Source of the DNA: Nocardiopsis_B sediminis | GTDB lineage: Bacteria > Actinomycetota > Actinomycetes > Streptosporangiales > Streptosporangiaceae | Reading direction: 5' to 3' | Length of the DNA stretch: 64,000 bases | Assembly: GCF_042650565.1 (NCBI RefSeq) | Contig: NZ_JBHSBH010000015.1 | Coordinates: forward strand, 434,001 to 498,000 | In this document: positions 1 to 8,458 of the stretch, one piece after another | Numbering within the stretch: the stretch's first letter is position 1 | How the letters are laid out: the number at the start of each line of letters is the position of its first letter | Program-made: the position numbers and the translations under genes | Notes under the pieces: generated by a model | The model's input: the letters and a program-made list of their open reading frames with translations, nothing else | Told to the model about the DNA's origin: nothing | The model's database searches: none

Positions 1-1185
1 GCCCCCGACGACTCGGCGGGCGGCTCCACCGACGCCTCGGGCCACACCACCCTCAACTGGATGATGTGGTCCGGCGGCACCGCCGAGCGCGACGCCTGGC
101 AACGGGCGGCCGACGCCGTCACCGAGGCCCGCCCCGACATCACGGTGAACCTGGAGACCACGTCCTTCGACGACTACTTCACCAAGATCGGCACCCGCAT
201 GGCGGCCGAGTCCGCGCCGTGCATCGTGAGCGCACAGAGCCTGCGGCTGGGCGCGATCCAGGAGGGGATGCGCCCCATCGACGACCTCATCGAGGCGCGG
301 GGCACCGACCTCGGCGGCTTCGAGCCCGCCGCCCTTGAGGGCCTGGCGGCCGATGGCCGGCAGTACGCGCTGCCCTATGACAGCGGTCCGCTGATCATGC
401 TCTACAACAAGGACCGCTTCGCCGAGGCCGGCGTCCCGGAGCCCGAACCCGGGTGGACCATCGACGACTTCGAGGCCGCGGCCCACGAGCTGACCGCAGG
501 CGACGACCACGGCGTCAGCGCCTTCCCCTCCGACACCCAGATGTTCCCGCTCGTGCTCACCTACAGCGGGGCCCAGCCGGTCACCCCCGACCGCACCCTG
601 GCCCTGGACTCCGCCCCGATCGTCGACGGCGTCACCTGGTACACCGAGCTGGTCCACGACCAGCAGGTGGCGCCGCCGCTGGCCGGCAACGACTCGCTGT
701 TCCCGGTCAACCAGTTCGTCGCCGGCAACACCGCCATGGTGGTCGACGGCCCGTGGGACATCCTCAACGTCTCCAGCCAGACCGATTTCGAGCTGGGCAT
801 GGTCCCCCTGCCCGCGGGGCCCGACGGCAGCCGCACCCTCTCCGCGGGGTCCGGGTTCGGGGTCTCCCGCAGCTGCCCGGTCCCCGAGCAGGCCTACGCC
901 GCCATCGAGATCCTCACCGGCCAGGACGTCCTGACCGACCTCGCCGCCTCCGGGCGCGCCTTCCCGGCGCGCACCGCCGCCCAGCAGGCGTGGCTCGACA
1001 ACGCGCCCGCCGGGGCGGGCGCGGCGCTGAGCGCGGCCTCCGCCACCGCCGAACCCCTGCGCACCACCGCCAACTGGACCCAGGTCACCACCGACCTCAT
1101 CCAGTACGGGGTGCCCGCCTTCAACGGCGCCACCCCGGCCGCCGACATCCTCCGCCAGGTCCAGTCCGAGCACGCACGCGGCTGA
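1..1185 (+). CDS. Sugar ABC transporter substrate-binding protein (5' partial)
   Basis: Extracellular solute-binding lipoprotein of the SBP_bac_1 (family 1) type that captures a sugar and delivers it to the permeases encoded next. The frame is open from base 1, so the start, signal peptide and lipobox lie outside the window; 394 codons are visible. The mature N-terminus WMMWSGGTAERDAW and the internal MLYNKDRFAEAG segment are typical of CUT1 binding proteins. The two permease genes follow at 1271 and 2268 in the same direction, so this is the first visible gene of an importer operon. No ATPase gene is present; CUT1 systems in actinomycetes often share a distant MsiK-like ATPase (family knowledge). 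The sugar cannot be told from sequence alone. Confidence 0.9.
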   Translation, partial: APDDSAGGSTDASGHTTLNWMMWSGGTAERDAWQRAADAVTEARPDITVNLETTSFDDYFTKIGTRMAAESAPCIVSAQSLRLGAIQEGMRPIDDLIEARGTDLGGFEPAALEGLAADGRQYALPYDSGPLIMLYNKDRFAEAGVPEPEPGWTIDDFEAAAHELTAGDDHGVSAFPSDTQMFPLVLTYSGAQPVTPDRTLALDSAPIVDGVTWYTELVHDQQVAPPLAGNDSLFPVNQFVAGNTAMVVDGPWDILNVSSQTDFELGMVPLPAGPDGSRTLSAGSGFGVSRSCPVPEQAYAAIEILTGQDVLTDLAASGRAFPARTAAQQAWLDNAPAGAGAALSAASATAEPLRTTANWTQVTTDLIQYGVPAFNGATPAADILRQVQSEHARG

Positions 1186-1270
1186 CCCCCTCCCGCGGCC
1201 GCACCGGCGCCCGCGGCCCACCCATCACCGCCCGTCCCCTTTCGGGCCGACACCGACACGGGAGGCTCCG

Positions 1271-2275
1271 ATGCCCGTCGGGAGTCACCTGCCGATGCGC
1301 GACAGCCCATCGGCACCGCACACGCCGGACACACCGGCCCGGACCCGCAGCGGCCGCGGCGCCGTCCCGCCCCCGAGGCGGCCCCCGTCGCCCGGCGCGC
1401 GGCGGCGCGCCCGCGGCGAGCTCGCCGCAGCGGGCATGTTCGCCGGGCCCGGCCTCATCGGGCTCACGCTGTTCACGCTCTTCCCCATCGCCATGTCGCT
1501 GTTCATCAGCTTCTACGACTGGCCGGGGTTCGGCGAGCGCTCACCGGTCGGCCTGGACAACTACCTCGCCCTGGCCGGGAGCATGCGCTTCCAGAGGGTC
1601 ATCCTCAACACGCTGCTGTTCACCGCGCTCTACGTGCCGCTGAACCTCGTCGTCTCGCTCGGCCTGGCCGTGTGGATCTCCACCATGCGGCGCGGGCGCC
1701 AGACCCTGCGGGTCATCTTCTTCATCCCGGTGATCACGCCCATCGTCGCCAACGTCCTGGTCTGGCGGATGATCTACCAGCCCGAGGGCGCCATCGACGG
1801 CCTCTTCCAGGTCTTCGGCGCCACCGCGCCCAACTTCCTCGGCGACGAGAACTGGGCGATGGCCGCGCTGGTGGCCATGAGCGTGTGGCAGGGGTTCGGC
1901 TACAACATGCTGGTGTTCTCGGCGGCGATCGACAACATCCCCCGCTCGCTCACCGAGGCCGCGAGCCTCGACGGCGCGGGGGCGTGGGCGCGGTTCCGCC
2001 ACATCACCCTGCCGATGATCTCACCCGCCATATTCTTCGCGTCCACGATGACGCTCATCACGACGTTCCAGGTATTCGCCCAGCCCTACCTGCTCACCGG
2101 GGGCGGCCCCGGGCTGGCCACCGAGACCCTGGTGCTGTTCATCTACCGGCAGGGGTTCTCCGCCTACGCACTGGGCGCCGCCGCAGCGGCGGGCTGGATC
2201 CTCTTCCTGCTCATCTTCATCGTCACCGCCGTCCAGTTCGCGGCCCAGCGCAAATGGGTGAACTACGATGTCTGA
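1271..2275 (+). CDS. Sugar ABC transporter permease, MalF type
   Basis: Inner-membrane permease of a CUT1 carbohydrate importer. After a Pro/Arg-rich cytoplasmic N-terminus of about 50 residues there are about six hydrophobic segments. The permease-ATPase coupling loop (EAA motif) is at about residues 229-250, with EAASLDGAG followed by I.LP. The 334-residue length is slightly long for the family because of the N-terminal tail. The ATG at 1271 is preceded by GGAGG at 1261-1265. The 3' end overlaps the next permease by 8 bases, indicating translational coupling. It presumably pairs with that MalG-type subunit and the upstream binding protein. Confidence 0.9.
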   Translation: MPVGSHLPMRDSPSAPHTPDTPARTRSGRGAVPPPRRPPSPGARRRARGELAAAGMFAGPGLIGLTLFTLFPIAMSLFISFYDWPGFGERSPVGLDNYLALAGSMRFQRVILNTLLFTALYVPLNLVVSLGLAVWISTMRRGRQTLRVIFFIPVITPIVANVLVWRMIYQPEGAIDGLFQVFGATAPNFLGDENWAMAALVAMSVWQGFGYNMLVFSAAIDNIPRSLTEAASLDGAGAWARFRHITLPMISPAIFFASTMTLITTFQVFAQPYLLTGGGPGLATETLVLFIYRQGFSAYALGAAAAAGWILFLLIFIVTAVQFAAQRKWVNYDV

Positions 2276-3170
2276 CCAGCTCATCGCGGCCCGTCCGCCG
2301 GGTATCGCACGGCGCGCGCCCCGCCCCCGCACCGGCGCACCGCGGCGGGGACGCGTCCGGCACGCGGTGTCGGCCGCGCTGCTGTGGACGGTGGCCGGGG
2401 TGTTCATGCTCCCGCTCGTCTACACGGTGGCCACCTCCCTCAAGCCGGCCGGCGAGGTCTTCACCAGCCCGCCCACGCTGTGGGGGTCGCAGATCCGGTG
2501 GGCCAACTACACCGACGCCATGAGCTACCTGCCGTTCCACCGGTTCATCCTCAACGGCCTGCTGGTGGCGGGGCTGGGCACGGCGGTGGTGCTGGTGGCG
2601 TCGACCACGGCCGCCTACGCCTTCGCCCGGCTGCGCTGGCGCGGGCGCGACTCCGTGTTCCTGACCTACCTGATGACGCTCATGCTCCCCCAGGAGGTCC
2701 TGGTGGTGCCGATGTTCCTGCTCATGCTCAACTTCGGCTGGGTCGACAGCTACCAGGCGCTGATCCTGCCGTGGGCGTTCACCGCGTTCGGCACGTTCAT
2801 GCTGCGCCAGTTCCTGCTGACCGTCCCGCGCGAGCTGGACCAGGCGGCCACCATCGACGGCGCCGGACGGCTGCGGATCTTCTGGTCGGTGCTGCTGCCC
2901 CTGGCCCGGCCCTCGATCGCGGTGCTGGCGGTGTTCACCTTCATCACCTACTGGAACAGCTTCCTGTGGCCGCTGGTGATCACCACGAGCGTGGAGGACA
3001 AGGGGACGGTCCCGCTGGGGCTGAGCCTGTTCTTCAGCCAGCAGGGCAGCCAGTGGAGCCTGGTCATGGCGGCGTCGGTGGTGTCGATGGTGCCCACGGT
3101 GGCGCTCGTGCTCCTGCTCCGCCGGCACCTGGTCAGCGGGATCGCCACCGCGGGGCTCGGGGGCCGCTGA
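2268..3170 (+). CDS. Sugar ABC transporter permease, MalG type
   Basis: Second membrane subunit of the CUT1 importer, 300 residues, with about six transmembrane segments starting near residue 40. The EAA-type loop lies at about residues 189-212 and reads DQAATIDGAG, a common MalG-type variant, followed by LLPLARP. The ATG lies inside the last codons of the upstream permease gene (8-base overlap). The gene ends 12 bases before the converging stop of the GntR-type regulator gene. Substrate unknown. Confidence 0.9.
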   Translation: MSDQLIAARPPGIARRAPRPRTGAPRRGRVRHAVSAALLWTVAGVFMLPLVYTVATSLKPAGEVFTSPPTLWGSQIRWANYTDAMSYLPFHRFILNGLLVAGLGTAVVLVASTTAAYAFARLRWRGRDSVFLTYLMTLMLPQEVLVVPMFLLMLNFGWVDSYQALILPWAFTAFGTFMLRQFLLTVPRELDQAATIDGAGRLRIFWSVLLPLARPSIAVLAVFTFITYWNSFLWPLVITTSVEDKGTVPLGLSLFFSQQGSQWSLVMAASVVSMVPTVALVLLLRRHLVSGIATAGLGGR

Positions 3171-3182
3171 GCCGGCGGGCGG

Positions 3183-3917
3183 TCAGTGTCCCGCCGGCGG
3201 GACAGCCGGCCGGTGGCCGCCGGCGGGGTCGGCGCCGAGGTCGTCGTGCAGCGACTGCCGCAGCCACTGCTCCACCCCGGCCACGTGCACGGTCGCCCAG
3301 GAGCGGGCCACCTCGGGCTGGCGCTGGGAGATCGCCTGGCAGATCGCGCGGTGCTCGGCGAGCGTGCGCTCGACCGCCGAGCCCTGGGTGACCCCGCGCC
3401 AGATCCGCGCCCGGTGGGTGCGGCTCGACAGGCTCTCGACCAGCGACGACAGCACCGGGTTGCCCGACCCTTCGACGATGCGGCGGTGGAACTCCTGGTC
3501 GTTGGCCACGAGCTCCTCGACCGAGGGGTCGGGCGGCAGGGCGTCGAGGACCTTGGTGAGCTCCGCGGCGGCGTCGTCGGTCATGTGCGTGGCGGCCATG
3601 GCGGTCGCGGCGGGTTCGAGGATGCGCCGCACCTCGAGGAAGTGCAGCACGGAGTCGTCGTGGTGGAAGTCGACCACGAACGCCATGGCGTCGACGAGCA
3701 GCCGCGGGTGCAGGCTCGTGACATAGGTGCCGTCGCCCTGGCGGACGTCGAGCACGTTGATCAGGCTGAGGGCCTTGACCGCCTCGCGCAGGGAGTTGCG
3801 GGACAGGCTGAGCATGGCGGCGAGCTCGGGCTCGCGCGGCAGCCGGTCGCCGGGGCGCAGCTGCCCGCTGTTGATCATCTGCTTCAGCTTCTGGATGGCT
3901 TCGTCGGTGACGGCCAC
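3183..3917 (-). CDS. GntR-family (FadR/FCD subfamily) transcriptional regulator
   Basis: DNA-binding repressor or activator, likely controlling the adjacent sugar transporter (inference from position). Residues 1-68 form the winged helix-turn-helix, with the family signature PGDRLPREPELAAML and SRNSLREAVKAL. The rest is an all-helical FCD ligand-binding domain; DQEFH, EHRAI and VHVAG supply the Asp/His residues that bind metal in FCD domains. I chose GTG at 3917 because GGAGGA lies 5 bases upstream; an in-frame start at 3935 also exists. It is convergent with the transporter genes, so its target promoter would lie upstream of the window or at its own promoter. Confidence 0.88.
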   Translation of the reverse strand: MAVTDEAIQKLKQMINSGQLRPGDRLPREPELAAMLSLSRNSLREAVKALSLINVLDVRQGDGTYVTSLHPRLLVDAMAFVVDFHHDDSVLHFLEVRRILEPAATAMAATHMTDDAAAELTKVLDALPPDPSVEELVANDQEFHRRIVEGSGNPVLSSLVESLSSRTHRARIWRGVTQGSAVERTLAEHRAICQAISQRQPEVARSWATVHVAGVEQWLRQSLHDDLGADPAGGHRPAVPPAGH

Positions 3918-4169
3918 GGATCTCCTCCGTCCCACCGGGCGATCTCCGGTCGGGCACCAATGTAACAGCAGTCATCGGATGTATTCGCCGGAATCACGGT
4001 GAATCGCGGCACTATGCCCATCCGGCGCCCGGGAAGATCCGAGGTGTGCCCCGTGAGCGCCGCAGATCCCCGCCGGATGCGCCCGGCCCCGGAACCGGAC
4101 GGCCGGGGCGGACATCGTAGGGGGCGCGGCGGGACGGCCGCCCACGGCGACGCGAGGGAGGACACGGCG

Positions 4170-4979
4170 GTGACACGCGTGTGGCGCATGGAGGACGTGA
4201 TCGCGGAGGACGACGCGGCCGACGAGGTATCGCAGCACGGCGGCACGGCCGTGCTCGCCTACATCCGGGCGCTCGCCGAGCACGGCGTCGAGGTGCGCGA
4301 GGTCGATCACCTGGCCGATACCGAACGCGAGCGGGACGTGGCCTTCGAACTGGACATCGTGGGCGGCTGGTCGCTGTTCCTGGAGTTCGAGGCCGTCCCG
4401 ATGGAACGGCTGCGCAACGGTGACGACGACGTGCCCATCGAGATCTTCGTCGACGGCGACGGGCACCTCGGCTGGAACGCGGCGGTCAAAGCGGGGCTGG
4501 CCAAGGTCGCGGCGCGCCGCCGGGACCGGGACCCGGCCGGCCCCGGCGCCACGGCGCCGCGCAGCGGCGGCACCGGCGCGGCGGAGGTGTGGCGCGTACC
4601 GGACGTGATCGGTCCCCTGGACACCAGCGACGACATGGACGTCAACGGCGGGGAAACGCTGATCGCCTACCTGGCGGCGCTCGCCGACCACGGCATCCTC
4701 GTCCGCGGCGTGGACCGCGAGATCGACGCCGAGGGCGCCGGGATGATCGCGTTCCTGCTGGAGCTCGACGGCGGCGGCGCGCTCTACGTCCACGTCCCCG
4801 GCGTGCCCCTGGCCTGGCTCCACGACCGCGCGGCGTTCCGCGACGAGTGGAGGGCCTGGGACGACGAGGGCAACATCTGCGAGGTCTTCGTCCAGCACGA
4901 GGGCTACATGTCCTGGGAGCGGGCGATCGATGCGGGAATCGCCACCGCCCGCGACCTCAGCCGCGGTGCTCGTCCGTGA
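4170..4979 (+). CDS. Unknown protein with two tandem copies of one domain
   Basis: Family not recognised. The 269-residue product consists of two related halves: residues 1-125 (VTRVWRMEDVIAEDD...) and about 140-265 (AEVWRVPDVIGPLD...). Both halves share VWR.(E/P)DVI at the start, then G...(V/L)IAY(I/L)..LA.HG(V/I).VR.VD, then an acidic strand and a final W..A(V/I).AGIA.A-like segment. It is acidic, with no membrane segment or signal peptide. The GTG at 4170 is preceded by GAGGGAGG at 4154-4161; an upstream in-frame ATG at 3999 would add an unlikely Arg/Pro-rich tail. Its 3' end overlaps the convergent gene at 4957 by 23 bases. It looks like an internal duplication of an immunity-protein-like or SMI1-like fold, but that is a guess. 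Confidence 0.75.
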   Translation: MTRVWRMEDVIAEDDAADEVSQHGGTAVLAYIRALAEHGVEVREVDHLADTERERDVAFELDIVGGWSLFLEFEAVPMERLRNGDDDVPIEIFVDGDGHLGWNAAVKAGLAKVAARRRDRDPAGPGATAPRSGGTGAAEVWRVPDVIGPLDTSDDMDVNGGETLIAYLAALADHGILVRGVDREIDAEGAGMIAFLLELDGGGALYVHVPGVPLAWLHDRAAFRDEWRAWDDEGNICEVFVQHEGYMSWERAIDAGIATARDLSRGARP

Positions 4980-5303
4980 CGGGGGCGGTGGAGGCGGCCC
5001 GGTCCGCGGCGTCCCCGGCATCGCGCAGGGCATCGGCGGCTTCCGCGAGGCAGTCGGCGAGGTCCGCCCAGTCGTCGTCCATCTCATCGGCCCGGGCAGC
5101 GGCGGCCTCGNNNNNNNNNNNNNNNNNNNNNNNNNNNNNNNGACGGCGGGCACCAGGGCGCGCAGGACCCCTGCGAGGTGACGCACGGTGGCGGGCACGT
5201 CCTCGGCGCCGTCGGCCACGATGGCGTCGGCGAAGCCTTGGACGGCCGCGACGGCGGCGGCGCCGGCGCGGACGGAGCCGTGTTCGCCGGTGGAGTCGGT
5301 CAA
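4957..5303 (-). CDS. Small helical protein of unknown function, interrupted by N run
   Basis: About 115 residues, rich in Ala, Asp and Glu. The N-terminal part (LTDSTGEHGSVRAGAAAVAA..., then AEDVPATVRHLAGVLRALVPAV) and C-terminal part (ARADEMDDDWADLADCLAEA...) are separated by 31 Ns at 5111-5141. With exactly 31 unknown bases the two halves are in different frames, so the true gap length is probably a multiple of three such as 30 or 33. The likely start is the TTG at 5303, with GAGG 8 bases upstream. The predicted helices suggest a small four-helix or coiled-coil protein. Not assigned to a family. Confidence 0.55.
5111..5141. other. Unresolved bases (31 N)
   Basis: A run of 31 N inside a small minus-strand gene. 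The flanking coding frames do not join across 31 bases, so the length is probably an estimate. Confidence 0.95.
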
Positions 5304-5629
5304 CGGAACGCCTCGTCTCTGGCGTGGGAGGGGGCCGATCGGTGCGGGCCCGAGGGTCCGGGGGCCGGTGCGCATCGGCGTGTTCGCCCGCGATGATCCC
5401 ACGGTGGGGTCCACCCTCGCCGTGCGCCCGCGGCGGCGTCTGCGGGCCCTCGGGCCGTGGCCCATGAGAACACCCGGTCCGGCGCGCCCATTCGGGGAAC
5501 GGTGCCGCACAGAGGCGCCCGCCCGTCGTACCGCCGCGGTGAACGGGTGTGTGGCGGTCCGGTACAGTGCGGTGCCACCGGGGCCCGAGGGGCCCGGGGC
5601 CGCAGGGGCGGCGGAGGGAAGGCGGGGCG

Positions 5630-6418
5630 ATGTCGGCGTCGGAGGCGGGGGCCATGCGCGAGGTCGTGGAACGGGAATTCGCGCGGCAGGCCGCGTCGTT
5701 CGAGGACGCCCGGCTCAACACCGCCTTCACCGTCCACCTGGACCGCCTGGCCGACTTCGCCGCGCCCCTCGCCGACGACGTGTGCCTCGACTCCGCCTGC
5801 GGGACCGGCCTGGTGGCGCGCCGCCTGGCCCGGCGCGTGCGGCAGGTGACGGCACTCGACACCACCCCGGAGATGCTGCGCACCGGAAAGGCCGCGGCCG
5901 ACGCCGAGGGGGCCGGCAATGTCGTCTTCCAGCGCGGTGACGCCGTCGACCTGCCCTTCCTGGACGACTCGTTCTCCCTCGCCGTCTCCCGGTTCTCCCT
6001 GCACCACGTCGCCTCGCCGGGCGCGGTGGTCGCCGAGCTGGTGCGGGTCTGCCGCCCGGGCGGCCGGGTGGTGCTCGCCGACATGGTCGTGCCCGACGGG
6101 CTCGCGGGCGACCCCGACCGCTTCGAGCGGCTGCGCGACCCCTCGCACGGCACCATGCTCCGCGTCGGCGCGATCCACGACCTGCTGCGGGCGGCGGGCG
6201 CCGACGTCGCCCGGTCGGAGGTGTTCGACGTCCCGCGCCCGGTGCGTCCGTGGCTGCGGCAGGCGGGGACGCCCGAGGACACGGCCCAGCAGATCGAGCG
6301 CATCCTCGCCCGCGAGCTGGTGGGCGGCGCCCCGACGGGCCTGCGCCCGCACAGCGTCGACGGCGACCTCTGGTTCACCCAGACCTGGGCCCACATCGCC
6401 GCGACCCCGGCCGTCTGA
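5630..6418 (+). CDS. Class I SAM-dependent methyltransferase
   Basis: Cytoplasmic methyltransferase of the Methyltransf_11/UbiE-like group, 262 residues. Motif I is at about residues 51-60 (CLDSACGTG), followed by the acidic motif II ALDTTPEML, DLPFLDDSFSLAVSRFSLHHV for motifs III-IV, and VCRPGGRVVLADM for the later strand. The substrate is unknown; small metabolites or quinones are typical for the group. The ATG at 5630 has GGAGGG 11 bases upstream; an alternative in-frame ATG lies at 5654. It stands alone, divergent from the small gene at 4957-5303 and convergent with the MFS transporter. Confidence 0.85.
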   Translation: MSASEAGAMREVVEREFARQAASFEDARLNTAFTVHLDRLADFAAPLADDVCLDSACGTGLVARRLARRVRQVTALDTTPEMLRTGKAAADAEGAGNVVFQRGDAVDLPFLDDSFSLAVSRFSLHHVASPGAVVAELVRVCRPGGRVVLADMVVPDGLAGDPDRFERLRDPSHGTMLRVGAIHDLLRAAGADVARSEVFDVPRPVRPWLRQAGTPEDTAQQIERILARELVGGAPTGLRPHSVDGDLWFTQTWAHIAATPAV

Positions 6419-6474
6419 GACCGCGCCGGGGACCGCGGATCCGACTGCCCGGAACCGCCCGGCGCACGGCCGCA

Positions 6475-7737
6475 TCACGCCCCGCGGGCGCCGAGAACAA
6501 CATCGAGCCCCGCAGCGACCAGGTGCACCGCGGCGGCGGTGGCCAGGCACAGGGCCGGGGAGAGGTCGGCGAGCGGGCCCGCCACGGCGGAACCGGCCGC
6601 GAAGGCGGTGATCTTCAGGCTGGCGCCCGTCGTGAAGACCTGGGCGCGCAGCCGGTCCGGCGCTTCGCGGTGGCGGATCGCGAACAGGGACGTGAGCTGC
6701 GGCCCCTCCGCCGCGCCGATGACCGCCACCGCGACCACCAGCACCGCCGTATTGGGTGCCGCCGCGACCACGGCCACCCCCGCGGCCTGGGCGAGGACGC
6801 ACACCACGAGAACGGTGTCGGGTCGCACCGCCGGGGGACGACGGGCGAGCAGGGCGTTGGCGCCCAGCGCGCACAGCGCCATGAGCGACAGCAGCAGCAC
6901 CCCGTTCTCCGCGCCACCGAGCAGCCGGGCGCCCAGAGCAGGGGTGCACACCACGAGCATCCCTCCGGCCGCAAGGGACACCGACGACACGACCGTGGCG
7001 CGCAGCAACGCCGGATTGCCGGCGATGACCCGCACACCCGCGACCACATCGGCGCCCCGCAGCCGCCGGCCGTCCCCCGCCGGTGCCCTCGGCGGATCCG
7101 TGGCCGCCGACGCGCCGGCGGCCGGCAGTGCCCAGGCGGCCGGCAGGGCGAGGGTGATCAGGGCCGCAGCGGCGGCGACGCCCGCCCCCGCTCCGGCGGC
7201 CGATGCCAGGAGCCCGGCCAGGGCGGGGCCCACCAGCCCGGCGGCGCTGAAGGTCATGGCGTCCAGGGCCGTGGCGCGTGCCGATGCCCCCGGCGGGACG
7301 ACCCGCGGCAGCTGCGCCGTCCAGCCCGCCGACAGCACCGGTCCGAGCACGCCCGTTGCCACGGCCACCGCGACGACCACCGGGAGGGGCGCGCGGCCCA
7401 GCAGGCCCGCGCACGCCGCGATCCCCGCGGCGTAGGCCGCGAGCGCGCCGGCGAGCAGCCGACCCGGCCGGGCGCTGCGGTCGAGCAGCACGCCGATCAC
7501 CGGCCCGCCGGCCGCGGCCGACACCGTCAGGCCCGCCAGCAGCGCCGCCCCCGCCGTCGCCGATCCGGTGGCCGCCACCCCGAGGAGCAGCAGCGCCGGT
7601 CCCGACATCTCGTCGCCGGTCCGCGCCGCAGCGGCCCCTGCGAGGTACCCCGCTCCCACCGCCCGCGGCCGCCGGTCCCGGCGCTTCGCGTCCGGTTCCC
7701 CGCTGTCGCGCGACCGCAGCCCGTATCTCCCGCTCAC
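6475..7737 (-). CDS. MFS transporter
   Basis: Major facilitator superfamily permease, 420 residues, with about 12 hydrophobic segments rich in Ala, Leu and Val and Arg-rich cytoplasmic loops (LLDRSARPGRLL after helix 2, LFAIRHREAPDRLRAQV in the second half). The overall pattern suggests a drug or metabolite exporter. The GTG start at 7737 lies 55 bases from the start of the divergent zinc-finger gene, and the 5' flank holds an inverted repeat (7755-7783). Divergent efflux-pump/regulator pairs usually imply that the regulator controls the pump; substrate unknown. Confidence 0.85.
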   Translation of the reverse strand: MSGRYGLRSRDSGEPDAKRRDRRPRAVGAGYLAGAAAARTGDEMSGPALLLLGVAATGSATAGAALLAGLTVSAAAGGPVIGVLLDRSARPGRLLAGALAAYAAGIAACAGLLGRAPLPVVVAVAVATGVLGPVLSAGWTAQLPRVVPPGASARATALDAMTFSAAGLVGPALAGLLASAAGAGAGVAAAAALITLALPAAWALPAAGASAATDPPRAPAGDGRRLRGADVVAGVRVIAGNPALLRATVVSSVSLAAGGMLVVCTPALGARLLGGAENGVLLLSLMALCALGANALLARRPPAVRPDTVLVVCVLAQAAGVAVVAAAPNTAVLVVAVAVIGAAEGPQLTSLFAIRHREAPDRLRAQVFTTGASLKITAFAAGSAVAGPLADLSPALCLATAAAVHLVAAGLDVVLGARGA

Positions 7738-7754
7738 GGCGCGACGCTAGCCGG

Positions 7755-7783
7755 GTAACGTCCTTGTGCTCTAGAGACGTTAC
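7755..7783. promoter_or_regulatory. Inverted-repeat operator candidate
   Basis: Perfect 8-bp arms GTAACGTC (7755-7762) and GACGTTAC (7776-7783) with 13 bases between them, so the arm centres are 21 bp or two helical turns apart, as expected for a dimeric regulator. It fills the 55-bp space between the divergent MFS and CGNR genes and ends 9 bases before the ATG at 7793. Confidence 0.65.
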
Positions 7784-7792
7784 ATTGACGGA

Positions 7793-8341
7793 ATGCCGAT
7801 GCCCAACGCGATCATCGGGCACGCGGTCCGCGGGCTCGCCCGGCGCACCACCGACCTCGTCAACCTGCTGAGCCGCGACGACGCCGACGCCGCGGCCGTC
7901 GACGCGGTCCTGCGCGCCCACGGGGAGACCGACCCGCTGGACGTGTCATCCGCCGACGTGGCGGCGATGCGCGCCGCCGCGCTGCGGCTGCGCGCCGTTT
8001 TCACCGCCCCCGATACCGGCGCCGCCGCCGACTCCCTGAACACCCTGCTGGCCCGTAGCGCCCACCCGCCGCGGCTGACCAGCCACGGTGGCACCACCCA
8101 CTGGCACGTGCACGTGGACGGCCACGATGACGCCCCGCTCGGCGAGTGGTTCCTGACCTCCGCCTGCCTGACCCTCTCGCTGGTCCTGACCGACCGCCAG
8201 CGGCCCCCGGGCGGGGTGTGCGCGGCCGCGGGCTGCGAGCGCGTGTTCGTCGACACCGGCAGCGGGAGCCCCCGGCGGTACTGCTCCCAGCGGTGCGCGA
8301 CCCGCTCGCGCGTCGCCGCGCACCGGAGGTCGCGCGCGTAA
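7793..8341 (+). CDS. ABATE/CGNR zinc-finger transcriptional regulator
   Basis: Putative stress-responsive regulator, 182 residues. The N-terminal two-thirds resemble the ABATE domain (LARRTTDLVNLL..., LRLRAVF). The C-terminus is a zinc finger with CAAAGC and YCSQRC as likely Cys ligands followed by SRVAAHRRSR. The four residues that give the CGNR family its name read CATR here. The gene is divergent from an MFS exporter, an arrangement common for this family, and the operator candidate at 7755-7783 is the obvious binding site (inference). The ATG at 7793 has no clear Shine-Dalgarno sequence, so it may be translated from a leaderless or very short-leader mRNA. Confidence 0.8.
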   Translation: MPMPNAIIGHAVRGLARRTTDLVNLLSRDDADAAAVDAVLRAHGETDPLDVSSADVAAMRAAALRLRAVFTAPDTGAAADSLNTLLARSAHPPRLTSHGGTTHWHVHVDGHDDAPLGEWFLTSACLTLSLVLTDRQRPPGGVCAAAGCERVFVDTGSGSPRRYCSQRCATRSRVAAHRRSRA

Positions 8342-8458
8342 GGCGGGGCGCCGCCACGCGGCCGGAAACGGCCGGAATCTCCGGGACCCCGGGCACGCTG
8401 GAGATGTACGAAGGAACGGCCGCGCGGGCCGTCCCGCGAATGAAAAGAGGAGCCGCAC

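Noticed and set aside
5300..7921. Long open frame on the minus strand (873 codons) across the methyltransferase and MFS genes
   Set aside because: Arg/Gly/Ala-rich translation without family features; it is the GC-driven shadow of two real genes and runs through Ns-free repeats of low-complexity codons.
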